Positions 19,602 through 29,636 of a stretch of 64,000 nt of DNA are shown in pieces; within the stretch, counting starts at the first letter, position 1, and each line of letters opens with the position of its first letter. Source of the stretch: Polystyrenella longa (GTDB taxonomy: Bacteria; Planctomycetota; Planctomycetia; Planctomycetales; Planctomycetaceae); assembly GCF_007750395.1 (NCBI RefSeq), contig NZ_CP036281.1, positions 5,355,001 through 5,419,000 on the forward strand. The letters are read 5' to 3'. The notes beneath the pieces are model-generated. The model did no database searches and had not been told where the DNA came from. It saw only the letters and a program-made list of their open reading frames with translations. The translations under genes and the position numbers were made by a program.

Positions 19602-20081
19602 AGTTAGATAATGAGAGTCATAGGGGTGTTCCTTTGCCCGAGGTTTAAAGAGTGAGCGCGTACCGGGGGCTTTATTTAATGTTCAGGGTGTTGAAGAAAA
19701 TCAGAAGGATCAGAGATTAGTTCTCAAACGTGTGAGAGACTTTTCGTTACAGTTTGAGTCACCTTGCCTTTATCGCAATTTTTGTACCTTTTGCTCATTC
19801 GTGCCGCGGCGGAGTTCAGGTGATGGAGTCGAGTTGCCTATATACAAAGCATTTTCGTTTCAGAAGATTCTTTGAATAAGATGAGCACAACTGCACATAT
19901 TCTGAGCGAGGTCTGCTGAGCCTCTTGGCACACCATGAAGTAAGTCTGCTCCACCGGGATTACACTCGGTCGAGCATTTGACAAAGTACAGGTTGCGACT
20001 TCTGCTGCGCATGTTGTACTCTTGACTTCTGAATCAGAATTCTATTACGGCTTACCACTGGGACTATTCAAGAGTTTCTCC
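19602..20081. promoter_or_regulatory. Divergent intergenic region upstream of narK
   Basis: About 480 bases without a supportable gene, between minus-strand narK and the plus-strand cytochrome gene. It should contain the promoter and nitrogen-control sites of the assimilatory operon, plus the cytochrome promoter. I looked for sigma-54 and NtcA-like sites and found no convincing match; the nearest is a GG-N9-GC element on the minus strand around 19793-19806 with the wrong spacing. Nothing else stands out. Confidence 0.3.
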
Positions 20082-22655
20082 ATGATGACGACGAAAAATA
20101 TTCTCAGCATCTTCGTCGGGTCTCTTCTGCTGGTACCAGTACAGGTTTGGGCCCAGTCGTCCGAGACTCCTCCGGTTGTAAAACACGTCATTCAGGAAAC
20201 GTGTGTGGATTGCCATAACTCCGATTATGCGGAGGGTGGACTTGATCTCTCTGCGCTGACGTATGATCTGAGTGACCGACAACGACGCCAGCAGTGGGTT
20301 CGCATTCATGATCGGATCAACCAGGGCGAGATGCCTCCCGACAGCGATGACTTGCCCGCCGAGCAGCGAAATTCACTCGTGCAGGCACTGTCTGTCACCC
20401 TGCTTGAAGCGGATGCCAAAGAAGTGGCAGAAACCGGACGTGGACCGATGCGGCGACTGAACCGCGATGAATATCAGCAAAATCTGCGTGATTTACTCTC
20501 ACTCCCTTCGCTCGATATACGCGACATGGTTCCGGAAGATCGGGAGGCATTTCATTTCAACAAGACTGCGGAAACACTCGACATCACTCGAGTACAACTG
20601 ACGGCCTATCTGAATGCTACCGAAGCGGCGCTGATGCATGCTCTCGCCAGCGGAGTTGTTCCTCCCGAGCAGATATCCTTTCGCGCCGTCGGACGAAGCT
20701 TGTTTTCAGTGAAGGCAACTTTCGGAAATCGAGAAGCGATGTTTTTTGCCCGCGACGGGAAAGCACTCGATAATAAACAAGTCGATGAAACACCCAACGA
20801 CGAGAACATTGAACTCGCCCTGTTTCGATCCGCTCACTGGCCTTATTACGGTTACCCGGCAGGATTTGTCGCAAAGCGATCAGGCGAATATCGAGTTCGA
20901 TTTTCGGCCAGATCGGTTCTACAGTTACCAGGATATGAGTTAAAGCCTGCAACCACTCCCATCCCCATGACCTTTCGAGCGAGAAAACCATCCGGGGCCG
21001 ATGTTTCCGGCGATGTCCGAGCGACGGGCGGTTTGATCGACATTCAGCCGGAGCAAGCAAGCTATGAAACGACTGTCCACCTGAAAGAACAGGAGACTTT
21101 TGAATACAGTCTGTTGGGATTACCCGTTCCTCTCGCGCGGAATGTGAATGGTGGACCACCGACTTATCGATATCCTCCTTTTCCTGAAGGGGGCCAGCCG
21201 GGTGTGGCATTTCAATGGCTCGAAATCGAAGGTCCCCTTTCTCCGGAAGAATGGCCCCCGAAATCCCATCGTGTTCTGTTCGACGAACTCCCGATTGAAA
21301 CTTCCGATCCGGCAAGTCACTTACCGGTACAAGTGATATCAGAACAACCAGAGCAAGACGCGAAACGCCTACTCCAGCGATTCATCAACCGAGCTTCTCG
21401 AGAGCCAGTATCGGAGGAAGTTGTTTCTCGCTACGAGGGACTGGTCCATCAACGAATTCAAGAAGGAGCCACGTTCACCGAGGCGATGCTGGCCGCCTAC
21501 AAGGCGTTCCTCTGTTCCGGACATATACTCTTCCTGCAGGAACCCGCAGGCGCAGACGACACCTATGCTGTTGCCTCCCGGTTATCTCACTTTCTGACCA
21601 ACAGTCGACCCGATGCCCAACTGCGAGAGTTGGCCCGTGAAGTAAGACTTACTGACCCGGAAGTATTGCGGGCGGAAACCGATCGGTTAATTGAGGGCAA
21701 GTATTTTAATCGATTCGTCAACAACTTCACGGACTACTGGCTGAACCTGCGGCACGTCAACCGGGATGAACCCGACGTGCGACTTCATCCTGAATACCGA
21801 TTCGATTCCTATTTAATCGAATCGATGGAACGCGAACCACGACAGTTCTTCTCGGCAATGATTCGCGAGAACCTGTCCGTTAGTTTCCTGATCGACTCGG
21901 ATTACATCTACGCCAACGACCGCCTGGCAAGTCATTACGGATTGGAACCGATTTCGGGTTCGGCACTGCAACAGGTATCGTTACCGGCCGAAAGCCCTTA
22001 CGGTGGTCTATTGACACAGGCGGCAATTATGAAGGTCACGTCCAATGGCACATCTACGTCTCCCGTTATTCGCGGCGCCTGGATTATGGATCGCTTGATG
22101 GGGCAACCCCCTCCTCCTCCGCCAGCGAGTGTCCCCGCCGTTGAACCCGACATTCGCGGTGCAAAGACGATTCGAGAACTACTCGCGCTGCATACGGAAT
22201 CGGAGTCGTGTGCCAAATGTCATGCTCGGTTTGACCCTGTCGGGCTGGCACTAGAAAACTTTGATATCCTCGGAAGCTGGAGAACCCAGTACCGCGGATT
22301 AGAAGAAGGAGAGTCCGTTTCAGGAATTGATCGCGCCGGTCATGATTTCAAATATACGTTGGCGACGTCGGTTGATGCCTCCGGGAAATTGTTGGACGGT
22401 CGCGAGTTCCAGGACATCTTCGCATTAAAGCAACTACTCTTAAAAGAGACTCGCGGCTTGGCAAGGAATCTGTTGCAACAGTTTGTGGTATACGCGACGG
22501 GCACACCGGTCCGTTTTTCGGATCGAGTGGAAATTGAACGCATTCTCGATGCGAATGCGGCAGAGAATTATCCTGTGCGTAACTTAATTCACGGCTTGGT
22601 TCAAAGCCGCATTTTTCTGGGGTCTGCCCCGGTCGAGGTCAACCAGGATGAATAA
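20082..22655 (+). CDS. Planctomycete secreted cytochrome-like protein (DUF1587/DUF1592/DUF1588)
   Basis: 857 residues with a signal peptide (MMTTKNILSIFVGSLLLVPVQVWAQ). A c-type heme site CVDCH at Cys41 opens a PSCyt1-type domain; MRRLNRDEYQQNLRDLL marks DUF1587; the middle matches DUF1595/DUF1592 (SRLSHFLTNSRPDAQL); near the C-terminus CAKCH with RFDPVGLALENFD marks DUF1588, followed by DUF1585. Planctomycetes encode many such proteins, always beside a DUF1552 protein, as here; the function is unknown, possibly redox chemistry on extracellular substrates. The frame extends 20 codons further upstream, but the signal peptide fixes the ATG at 20082. Confidence 0.9.
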   Translation: MMTTKNILSIFVGSLLLVPVQVWAQSSETPPVVKHVIQETCVDCHNSDYAEGGLDLSALTYDLSDRQRRQQWVRIHDRINQGEMPPDSDDLPAEQRNSLVQALSVTLLEADAKEVAETGRGPMRRLNRDEYQQNLRDLLSLPSLDIRDMVPEDREAFHFNKTAETLDITRVQLTAYLNATEAALMHALASGVVPPEQISFRAVGRSLFSVKATFGNREAMFFARDGKALDNKQVDETPNDENIELALFRSAHWPYYGYPAGFVAKRSGEYRVRFSARSVLQLPGYELKPATTPIPMTFRARKPSGADVSGDVRATGGLIDIQPEQASYETTVHLKEQETFEYSLLGLPVPLARNVNGGPPTYRYPPFPEGGQPGVAFQWLEIEGPLSPEEWPPKSHRVLFDELPIETSDPASHLPVQVISEQPEQDAKRLLQRFINRASREPVSEEVVSRYEGLVHQRIQEGATFTEAMLAAYKAFLCSGHILFLQEPAGADDTYAVASRLSHFLTNSRPDAQLRELAREVRLTDPEVLRAETDRLIEGKYFNRFVNNFTDYWLNLRHVNRDEPDVRLHPEYRFDSYLIESMEREPRQFFSAMIRENLSVSFLIDSDYIYANDRLASHYGLEPISGSALQQVSLPAESPYGGLLTQAAIMKVTSNGTSTSPVIRGAWIMDRLMGQPPPPPPASVPAVEPDIRGAKTIRELLALHTESESCAKCHARFDPVGLALENFDILGSWRTQYRGLEEGESVSGIDRAGHDFKYTLATSVDASGKLLDGREFQDIFALKQLLLKETRGLARNLLQQFVVYATGTPVRFSDRVEIERILDANAAENYPVRNLIHGLVQSRIFLGSAPVEVNQDE

Positions 22656-23928
22656 GTTAAACCGCCGCCGTTTTCTGAAAGGGTTAGGGGTGACAGTCTC
22701 GTTACCCTGGTTGGAATCGATCGCGTCTCGCTCCGTAAGAGGAGAAGAGCCGGTTGAACCTCCACAGCGAATGTTGATGATCTCAAACAATCTGGGGATT
22801 CTATCCACTCCTTTCTTCCCTGAAAATACAGGCAAGGATTATCAACTCTCCCCCTACCTGAACGAGCTCGCCGATTTTCGTAATGACTTCAGCGTGATCA
22901 GTGGCCTTTCGCATCCGGATGTTGCTGGAGGGCACAGCACCGAGAATTGTTTCCTGACGGCCGCCAGGGGACCGACCCGCAGTGGTTTTCGAAACAGTAT
23001 TTCTCTGGACCAATATGCGGCCGAAGCACTGGGCCCCGTCACCCGGTTTTCGACATTGAACCTGGGCGTCAATATCGACAAAGCAAATCGTAGCCTCTCA
23101 TGGACGCGAGATGGGGCATTACTACCGGCAGAAGATCGTGCGTCGGTGCTTTTTCACAAAATGTTTGTGCAAGAGGAGGCCAAGGCGATCAAGCAACATC
23201 TGCAACGACTCGAAGAACGCCGCAGTATTCTTGATGTCTTGATGGACGACACGCGGAAAATCGAAATCCGACTTGGACAGGAAGATCGTGCTCGGCTCGA
23301 TCAATACCTGACATCAATTCGTGAAGTGGAAATGCGATTGGAATCAGAACGTGAATGGGAGTTGCGACCGAAGCCAGTAACCGATCAGCCGGAACCTCAA
23401 GACATTCAAGATCAGAAGTTGTTCTTTGAAAAGTTTGACCTGATGCTTTCCATGGCGCAACTCGCTTTGGAATCGGACTGCACGCGGATCGTCACCTTGA
23501 TGGTGGATGCATTCGCTACACCCGCGTTTCAACTTCATGAGGGACAGCAAACTAGTGACGGTTACCACAACTTGAGTCACCATGGGCAAGCGGAAGAAAA
23601 GCTGGCTCAGCTTGAAGATGCCGACCGACAGCAGATGGGCTTGCTTCATAAACTGTTACAAAATCTGGCGAGCAAACCCCAAGGCGATCAACGACTTCTC
23701 GATTACACGTCTGTACTGTACGGAAGTAATATGGGGGACGCAAATACGCACGACAATACCAACCTGCCGATTCTATTGGCCGGTGGTGATTATCAACATG
23801 GTCAACATCTCGCATTTCGTCACGACGAAAATGCGCCGCTTTGTAATCTGTTTGTTTCGATGCTGCAAAAACTAGGTATCGAGACTGATGAATTTGGTTC
23901 CAGCACCGGGACCTTATCCGGCGTATAG
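22648..23928 (+). CDS. DUF1552 exported protein
   Basis: 426 residues with a twin-arginine signal, NRRRFLKGLGVTVSLPWLES. The family (DUF1552, related to the DUF1501/alkaline-phosphatase-like sulfatase fold) is almost always paired with the DUF1592-type cytochrome. LTAARGPTRSG, a Ser-rich substrate-like segment, and ASHGNM-like features (YGSNMGDANTHDNTNLP, GGDYQHGQHLA) fit the family C-terminus. The start overlaps the preceding stop by eight bases (ATGAATAA), so the two are translated together. Export via Tat implies folding before secretion, possibly with a cofactor; the cofactor and reaction are unknown. Confidence 0.9.
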   Translation: MNKLNRRRFLKGLGVTVSLPWLESIASRSVRGEEPVEPPQRMLMISNNLGILSTPFFPENTGKDYQLSPYLNELADFRNDFSVISGLSHPDVAGGHSTENCFLTAARGPTRSGFRNSISLDQYAAEALGPVTRFSTLNLGVNIDKANRSLSWTRDGALLPAEDRASVLFHKMFVQEEAKAIKQHLQRLEERRSILDVLMDDTRKIEIRLGQEDRARLDQYLTSIREVEMRLESEREWELRPKPVTDQPEPQDIQDQKLFFEKFDLMLSMAQLALESDCTRIVTLMVDAFATPAFQLHEGQQTSDGYHNLSHHGQAEEKLAQLEDADRQQMGLLHKLLQNLASKPQGDQRLLDYTSVLYGSNMGDANTHDNTNLPILLAGGDYQHGQHLAFRHDENAPLCNLFVSMLQKLGIETDEFGSSTGTLSGV

Positions 23929-24122
23929 AGAGTGATGCTATGTCCAAAAACCCTAACTTGTTATGGGAGACATGGTTACTCTGCGCGTGAAGTAATTACG
24001 GTGGCAAAATCGTGATAAACCCTACAAGTCGTTGGTGAATTGCTATAGGCGCTTCCCTGTGCAGTCGATAAAAATATTGAGGAATTGCCTACTTGATTTC
24101 TGCAATAATGAATTAGTTACCC

Positions 24123-24584
24123 ATGTTTCACAGTATCCTGACCATCTTGACTACCGCAGTTGTTGGCTTAAATGCCATCCTGGGATGCTGTTGCCACAGC
24201 TTCTGCCTGCAGTGTCCAACTGAGAACGGTGCTCACAACTTGATCTCTTGCGTAGGTGAGGCTTGCTGTGCTGTCATCTGTGGCGAGGATGAAGAAAACA
24301 GCGAATCAAGTCTACATGTCAGGGCCGGTTCTTCATTTCCTCCCTGTGATCACTCGCCTAAAGGGTGTGATGATGAGAAGTGCAATTTCGTTTCGATTCT
24401 GCGAAGTGATCGGATGGAAGAGGGTCGGTTATTCTCTACCTGGTGTAAGTCATTAGACCTCGTGTCTAATCTCAACGCATCCACCGGATACCCTACTCAA
24501 TTCGAAATTGCTTATTCGTCCATTCATGAATGGAGCGTTCCCGTAGCCGAGAATCGGTCTATTCTCCAGGTCTGGCGACTGTAA
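24123..24584 (+). CDS. Cys-rich exported protein of unknown function
   Basis: 153 residues, not recognised. The start MFHSILTILTTAVVGLNAILG is a signal peptide or anchor, directly followed by CCCHSFC. Thirteen cysteines fall within the first 108 residues (22-24, 28, 31, 43, 48, 49, 53, 75, 82, 87, 108), including a CC pair (EACCAVIC) and CDHSPKGCDDEKC. This density of Cys with His and Asp suggests metal binding or disulfide stapling outside the cytoplasm. The gene starts a plus-strand series with a sensor phosphatase, a thioredoxin-like protein and an ABC exporter, several of which also carry Cys pairs. The functional assignment is open; the biased composition and signal argue that it is a real gene. 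Confidence 0.68.
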   Translation: MFHSILTILTTAVVGLNAILGCCCHSFCLQCPTENGAHNLISCVGEACCAVICGEDEENSESSLHVRAGSSFPPCDHSPKGCDDEKCNFVSILRSDRMEEGRLFSTWCKSLDLVSNLNASTGYPTQFEIAYSSIHEWSVPVAENRSILQVWRL

Positions 24585-24979
24585 CAGCCAGATATCACAG
24601 CTCGTTCCACCATAAAAGAGGAATAATGAGCTGCCGCTTTTGGGGTCCCACTGCTTTGGGAAACCTCATTCATCGACTTTTGAATACGTACCTGATGCGC
24701 CTTAGTTGTTTACAGTTTTAGCTGTCTAACATCAAGATGCCTTCGATTACCTCTTTTGCTATAGCGCAATCACGGGGGAAACGTCTTGAATAAGTAGATG
24801 AACTAAGCCAGTAAGTCGATTGTCTCTGATGATACGAATGAGAACAGACTTGCTGATTGAATGGTGCAAAACCTACCCCTGGTTGTATACGACTCAAGCC
24901 ATTGGCCTTTCAGGAAGAGAATCGGCCTGTCCTCCTTCGGCATTGAAGCTGATACTCCGATCATGTTCAGGTAAAACTT
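24585..24979. other. Non-coding gap upstream of the sensor phosphatase gene
   Basis: About 395 bases without a convincing gene. A 31-codon frame (24626-24721, MSCRFWGPTALG) is preceded by AGAGGA three bases before its ATG, but it has no other support. No terminator with a T-tract and no clear promoter was recognised. Confidence 0.3.
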
Positions 24980-26482
24980 ATGCGTTACTGGCGTCTTATT
25001 TGCAGTACACAACGATCCATCAGCCTGCACCTGCTGTTTACAGTCAACTTGGTGTTGGGAGTGCTGCTGTGTGGATTGTTAACACTTCAATATGAACGAG
25101 ATATGCGGCACGCAGTTAGTGAAAAACGCGCCAGCCTGAAAGACGAAGCGATCGCTGTACACGCCGCCATATCCCACTTGACCGACGAACACAACATTGT
25201 AGCCGTGCAGAACTATATCGATACGGTTACCCGTGAAATGCGAAGTGCCTGGTCGCCTCATCACCACATTACGATTGATATGAAAAATGTAAAACTTACA
25301 GGATCATCAGAACAATGTGACAAATGCATCCGCAGTCTTCCGGTTAATTCGGAGTGTCCTGCCCCTTCGGAACTGGGAACCGACGAATATATCTCTGGAA
25401 AACATGCGGAAAATGGCGTCGCGGTCAAAGTGGAAGAAACTATCGACAACATTCGAGAATCCGCACGGCAGGAAGTCATTCTACGAACAGTTGTTCTCGG
25501 TGGGCTCGGGCTGTTTACCGCACTGATGGTGAACGGAATTCTGTTGCGAATCGTGGGGAATCCCATCAAGCGACTACTGCACACGGTACAACAGATTTCC
25601 GATGGAAAATTCGGTGTGGAGGCTCCCACCTTCGACACCTGGGAGATGCAGCAGTTAGCGGCCGGAATCAATTCCATGAGCCAGAAACTGGCGGACAATT
25701 CCCGCCAACAGCAATTGCAGATGCTCAAAGCGAGGCAAATACAAAGGCACCTTCTCCCCAACGGAGTTGATATTCCAGGTCTACAGTCCGCCTGCATTTT
25801 TGAACCAGCCGAAGATGTAGCCGGAGACTATTTCGATTTCCTCCCTCTCCCCGACGGGCGCTGGCTGATCTGCCTGGCCGATGTGATGGGGCATGGCGTT
25901 CCCGCGGCAATGGGAGCCGCCCTGCTGAAAGCATTGCTAGTGGCGGAATCCGAGAAAAGCTCGTTCGATTTATTGAGTGCGATGACACGAATCAACCGCC
26001 GGTTTGAAACCTCGATACTCCCGGGTACGTTCGCCTCGATGTTCCTGGCCAGCTGGAACCCGTCAACTGGCGAACTGGCCTATGCAAATGCCGGTCATGA
26101 ACCGACCGTCCTGATGCGAGCGACGGGCGAAACAGAGATGCTGGAAAGTACAGGGACACTCCTTGGAATTGACGCCAGCATGAGCTGGGATGCCCACAAG
26201 GTCCGATTGACTGAGAGCGACCGACTGCTGATGTTCAGTGATGGAGCGAAAGAAGTTCATGATGCACGTGGAAAGATCTTCGGCATGAAAAGACTCTCTC
26301 GCATACTGGCCGACAATGCCAAACAGGATACCGATCTAGCAATCGAGGGAATCTTTCAGGAGATCGAATCTCATCGTGGTCAAGCTCCTCGGTTGGACGA
26401 CCTCACGCTTGTTTTGCTGGCGTGTACGATACCATTAAAACCGCTCCGCCCTACGTTGAAGGAGCAGACTCATTCCAATTAG
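24980..26482 (+). CDS. Membrane RsbU/SpoIIE-type serine phosphatase with HAMP domain
   Basis: 500 residues. Transmembrane helix 1 is at ~15-36, an extracytoplasmic sensor region at ~37-165, helix 2 at ~168-190, a HAMP domain at ~190-243 (IVGNPIKRLLHTVQQISDG), and a PP2C-like SpoIIE phosphatase at ~265-495. Phosphatase metal-binding motifs are visible: EDVAGDYFD (Asp283), LADVMGHGVPAAM and FSDGAKEV. Such proteins dephosphorylate anti-sigma-factor antagonists in partner-switching systems. The sensor loop contains Cys113 and Cys116 (CDKC) plus Cys126, which could sense metal or redox state. AGGT lies seven bases before the ATG. No antagonist or anti-sigma gene is adjacent, so the target is unknown. 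Confidence 0.88.
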   Translation: MRYWRLICSTQRSISLHLLFTVNLVLGVLLCGLLTLQYERDMRHAVSEKRASLKDEAIAVHAAISHLTDEHNIVAVQNYIDTVTREMRSAWSPHHHITIDMKNVKLTGSSEQCDKCIRSLPVNSECPAPSELGTDEYISGKHAENGVAVKVEETIDNIRESARQEVILRTVVLGGLGLFTALMVNGILLRIVGNPIKRLLHTVQQISDGKFGVEAPTFDTWEMQQLAAGINSMSQKLADNSRQQQLQMLKARQIQRHLLPNGVDIPGLQSACIFEPAEDVAGDYFDFLPLPDGRWLICLADVMGHGVPAAMGAALLKALLVAESEKSSFDLLSAMTRINRRFETSILPGTFASMFLASWNPSTGELAYANAGHEPTVLMRATGETEMLESTGTLLGIDASMSWDAHKVRLTESDRLLMFSDGAKEVHDARGKIFGMKRLSRILADNAKQDTDLAIEGIFQEIESHRGQAPRLDDLTLVLLACTIPLKPLRPTLKEQTHSN

Positions 26483-26608
26483 CAACAACATCACTGCGAT
26501 GTATATTGTTGTTCGATATTACTGAGACAAGTCTCACGATGTGGATCATCTGAATTCACAAGAGTTATAAATCAAAACCGATCCGAGAATTACTTTAGGA
26601 GTCTTACG

Positions 26609-27376
26609 ATGACAAGGAATGTCACCATTTTCACTGCTGTAATCGCGATCATCAGTTCGATGATGATTTCTGCCCAGGCCGCGAGCCCAGCCGAACAGGC
26701 AGTCAATCAGGCGGCGGAAAACAATCAGTTTTCTTATGTCCTGTTTTATAAAGCGAATGATGCCGCTACCAAAGCGATGCACGGAACACTTACGGCTACG
26801 CTTTCCAAGCGAACAGATACAGCCATCATTCCAGTGAATGCGGCGGACTCTAACGAGCAAGTTTTGATCAAACGATTCGATGTGACTCGTCTCCCCTTGC
26901 CTGCCGTTGCGGTCCTGGCTCCTAACGGGGCTGTCTGCAGCGTGATGCCTCGACAAGTTTCTTCTCAGCAGCTTTTAGCTTGCATCGTTTCTCCCGTTCA
27001 GGCAACCTGCCTGAAGACTCTGCAGGATAACAAACTCGTTGCTCTGTGCGTTCTGCCTAATGCTCAAGCGTCTATCCCACAGGGTGTTGTCAATTTCAAA
27101 CAAGACAAACACTTTCAGGATCGGACCCGGGTCATTCCTGTTCTAGCCACCGACGAGCAGGAAGCCAAATTCCTGAACCAACTCAAGGTTCCGACAAACC
27201 AGTCAACAGCTGTAGTCGCCTTCATTGCTCCTCCTGGTGTGATGGTGGGGATGTTCAACGAGAAAGTCACACAGAATGAGATGGCGGAGAAACTGGCCGC
27301 CGCGGGACAGTGTTGTGAAGACGAGAATTGTAAACACAATAAGTCAGCCAGCGGCTCGGCTCCTCAACGGCGCTAG
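26609..27376 (+). CDS. Exported thioredoxin-fold-like protein lacking the CxxC active site
   Basis: 255 residues with a signal peptide (TIFTAVIAIISSMMISAQAA). Residues ~41-130 look like a thioredoxin-type fold: YVLFYKANDAATKAM where an active-site CxxC would be expected, and LPLPAVAVLAPNG like the cis-proline strand. A second half (~142-230; FLNQLKVP, AVVAFIAPPG) has the same outline, suggesting duplication. Cysteines 110, 125, 134 and 147 lie in the core, and a tail motif CCEDENC is at 235-241, followed by a disordered end. TTTAGGAG seven bases before the ATG is a good Shine-Dalgarno sequence. It sits between the sensor phosphatase and the ABC genes. A catalytic thiol role is unlikely without CxxC; binding is more plausible. 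Confidence 0.72.
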   Translation: MTRNVTIFTAVIAIISSMMISAQAASPAEQAVNQAAENNQFSYVLFYKANDAATKAMHGTLTATLSKRTDTAIIPVNAADSNEQVLIKRFDVTRLPLPAVAVLAPNGAVCSVMPRQVSSQQLLACIVSPVQATCLKTLQDNKLVALCVLPNAQASIPQGVVNFKQDKHFQDRTRVIPVLATDEQEAKFLNQLKVPTNQSTAVVAFIAPPGVMVGMFNEKVTQNEMAEKLAAAGQCCEDENCKHNKSASGSAPQRR

Positions 27377-27495
27377 ACTTGTCACGGCGTCTTAACCGGT
27401 AACGAATCCTCCGCACATCGGGAATGAATTTACCACACCCTTATTTTCTCAAGATAATTTCTCAAGCGTCCCTAACAGTATCAGGAATGGATTCC

Positions 27496-28722
27496 ATGAA
27501 TTTACGAACGATGATCCTCAAGGAGATCTGGCAAAGACCAACTCCGATGTTGACCAGTTTGACGGCAGTCACCCTGGGAGTAATGGCCCTGGTCGCGATT
27601 CAGAACATCACCCTCTTCTCTGAAGATAAAATCAATAATGATATGGAGTCCCTGGGGGCAAACGTACTGGTGCTGCCGCCCGATGTCACCTTACAGGACT
27701 ACTATGCAGCCGACCTGCATGGTCGCACCATGCCGGAAGAATTCGTGACTCGGTTGGCACTCGCACAGCTACCGGGAGTAGAAAACCTGGCTCCAAAATT
27801 GTGTGTGGATGCCGTCGTCGATTCTCAGACGGTGACTCTGACCGGTATTCTTCCCAAAAACGAGTTCCAGAAGAAAGCGTCCTGGCAAGGTCTCGGTATG
27901 CTGACGAACGCTGTGGGAACTGATCGTGGATGTTGCCCTACGGCGGCTAATGTCGACACCGATAATTCTCCGCAATCGCTCGCAAGTACGCGAACGATTC
28001 AGACACTGGATGAGAGCGATGTGATCTTAGGAAGTGATATCGCTTCTCAGCTGAAAGTGAAACCCGGTGAAAAACTGACTCTACTCGAAAACGAATTCAA
28101 CGTCCTCGCCGTCTTACCCAGTACGGGAACTGTGGACGATAGTCGTTTATTCGCCCACTTGCACCGGGTTCAGGAACTTTCGGGAGCAGGCCCAGTGGTG
28201 AATGTCATTGAAATCATGGCCTGCTGTGAAGAAGCCGCCGGTGACTTGATCACCAACCTTTCCGCCGAACTTCCCGAGACACGCATTATCACGATTGCTC
28301 AAGTTGTGGAGACGCAAGTCGCGGTGAACGGGTTGATGTCGCGGCTTTCCTGGGTCTTCTTCTCGATCCTGCTGTTGGTCGGTGCCGCCAGCATCGCCAG
28401 CGTGATGTACGCGAATGTGACGGAACGTCGTAAAGAGATCGGAACGCTGATGGCTCTGGGCGCCAGTCGTGGCTTCGTAACCAATCTGTTCCTGGGAAAA
28501 GCCTTGCTACTGGGCATCGCCGGTGGGCTGGGTGGATATTTCGCCGGTACGATTCTCGCCATCATCCTTGGCCCAAACCTGCTTGGTATTCAAGTCTCTC
28601 CCGTTCCTCAACTATTCCTGATCGGAATTCTCTCTGCCACAACAGTCGCGTTGGGCGCCAGCTATTTCCCCGCAAGAAGAGCAGCAGGCGTAGATCCTTG
28701 TCTGGTCTTCAATGACGCCTGA
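27496..28722 (+). CDS. MacB/FtsX-type ABC transporter permease
   Basis: 408 residues. One N-terminal transmembrane helix ([13 protein letters not shown]) is followed by a large extracytoplasmic MacB-type domain (~45-285) and three C-terminal helices of the FtsX fold, with [17 protein letters not shown] at the coupling loop. This topology belongs to mechanotransmission ABC systems (MacB, LolCE, FtsEX), which act on envelope substrates rather than pumping through the membrane. The ATG at 27496 is chosen because AGGA lies nine bases upstream; the frame extends to 27424. The extracytoplasmic domain has two CC pairs (146-147, 243-244), unusual for this family. The partner ATPase follows. Substrate unknown. 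Confidence 0.88.
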   Translation: MNLRTMILKEIWQRPTPMLTSLTAVTLGVMALVAIQNITLFSEDKINNDMESLGANVLVLPPDVTLQDYYAADLHGRTMPEEFVTRLALAQLPGVENLAPKLCVDAVVDSQTVTLTGILPKNEFQKKASWQGLGMLTNAVGTDRGCCPTAANVDTDNSPQSLASTRTIQTLDESDVILGSDIASQLKVKPGEKLTLLENEFNVLAVLPSTGTVDDSRLFAHLHRVQELSGAGPVVNVIEIMACCEEAAGDLITNLSAELPETRIITIAQVVETQVAVNGLMSRLSWVFFSILLLVGAASIASVMYANVTERRKEIGTLMALGASRGFVTNLFLGKALLLGIAGGLGGYFAGTILAIILGPNLLGIQVSPVPQLFLIGILSATTVALGASYFPARRAAGVDPCLVFNDA

Positions 28723-28858
28723 TAGGACGCTGACTGAAGTAGCGTACATGAGATAGCGAACGAATATTGACTGGGTTCATTAACGAGCCGTGAAGTAGAA
28801 CGAAACAATTTGAATGGGGTTCAGGAAGAATCTCCTCTAATAAAAAAGGAAAAATGGA

Positions 28859-29542
28859 ATGTACCATCTCGATTCGATCACTCAGTCTTATCACCGACGG
28901 GGAAATACGATTAAGGCTCTCGATGATTGCAGCCTGGAAATTGCCGACAACGATTTTCTCGCGATTGTCGGCCCGAGCGGCAGTGGCAAGACGACTTTAC
29001 TTTCTGTACTGGGAGGGATGCTGGCTCCTACTTCGGGAAAAGTAGAACTCGAAGGCGTCTCTTTGTACGACCTCTCTCTGGAAGAACGAGCGGCGTTACG
29101 AAATCAGAAAATCGGTTTCGTATTCCAAACCTTCAATCTCGTCTCCTGGTTGACAGCATGTGAAAACGTGCAGATTCCGATGATGCTGAGTGGTGTGGCT
29201 GCTCCACAACAGAAAGAGCAGGCCATGGCATTGCTGGAACGAGTCGGACTGGCAGATCGGACCGACCATCGTCCCTCCGAGTTAAGCCAGGGGCAGCAGC
29301 AGCGAGTCGCGTTGGCACGTACCTTGGCGAACAACCCCCAAGTCATTCTGGCGGATGAACCTACAGGGAACCTCGATCCGGAAACGCGTAAACAGGTGAT
29401 GTCGTTCCTGACAGAATTCCATGAAGATGGACGAACGATTGTGATGGTCACCCACGACGAAAAGACCGCCAGCTACGCCAATCGCTCTATCCAACTGGTT
29501 GAGGGTGTCCCACGCGAACTCGCCCGGACTCATGCTGCTTGA
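28859..29542 (+). CDS. ABC transporter ATP-binding protein (MacB/LolD type)
   Basis: 227 residues with a complete nucleotide-binding domain: Walker [10 protein letters not shown] (38-46), Q-loop at FVFQ, signature LSQGQ (142-146), Walker B VILADEP (162-168) and the switch histidine His199. It belongs to the LolD/MacB/FtsE branch and powers the MacB-like permease encoded 136 bases upstream. AAGGA eight bases before the ATG supports the start. Cytoplasmic, bound to the permease. The spacer between the two genes is long for an operon, but no terminator is evident in it. Confidence 0.93.
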   Translation: MYHLDSITQSYHRRGNTIKALDDCSLEIADNDFLAIVGPSGSGKTTLLSVLGGMLAPTSGKVELEGVSLYDLSLEERAALRNQKIGFVFQTFNLVSWLTACENVQIPMMLSGVAAPQQKEQAMALLERVGLADRTDHRPSELSQGQQQRVALARTLANNPQVILADEPTGNLDPETRKQVMSFLTEFHEDGRTIVMVTHDEKTASYANRSIQLVEGVPRELARTHAA

Positions 29543-29636
29543 AAACGGAGCCGATGCATTTCAGACTGAGAGTGCGGAGTTGTTCACAGGGTCGATGAGC
29601 GGGCAATGCAGGGATCGTTACCGTTCGAGATAGTCT

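Noticed and set aside
19793-19806. Sigma-54-like element upstream of narK on the minus strand
   Set aside because: GG and GC are nine bases apart rather than ten, and the rest of the consensus is poor.
24626-24721. 31-codon frame preceded by AGAGGA
   Set aside because: Spacing to the ATG is short and there is no independent evidence of translation.
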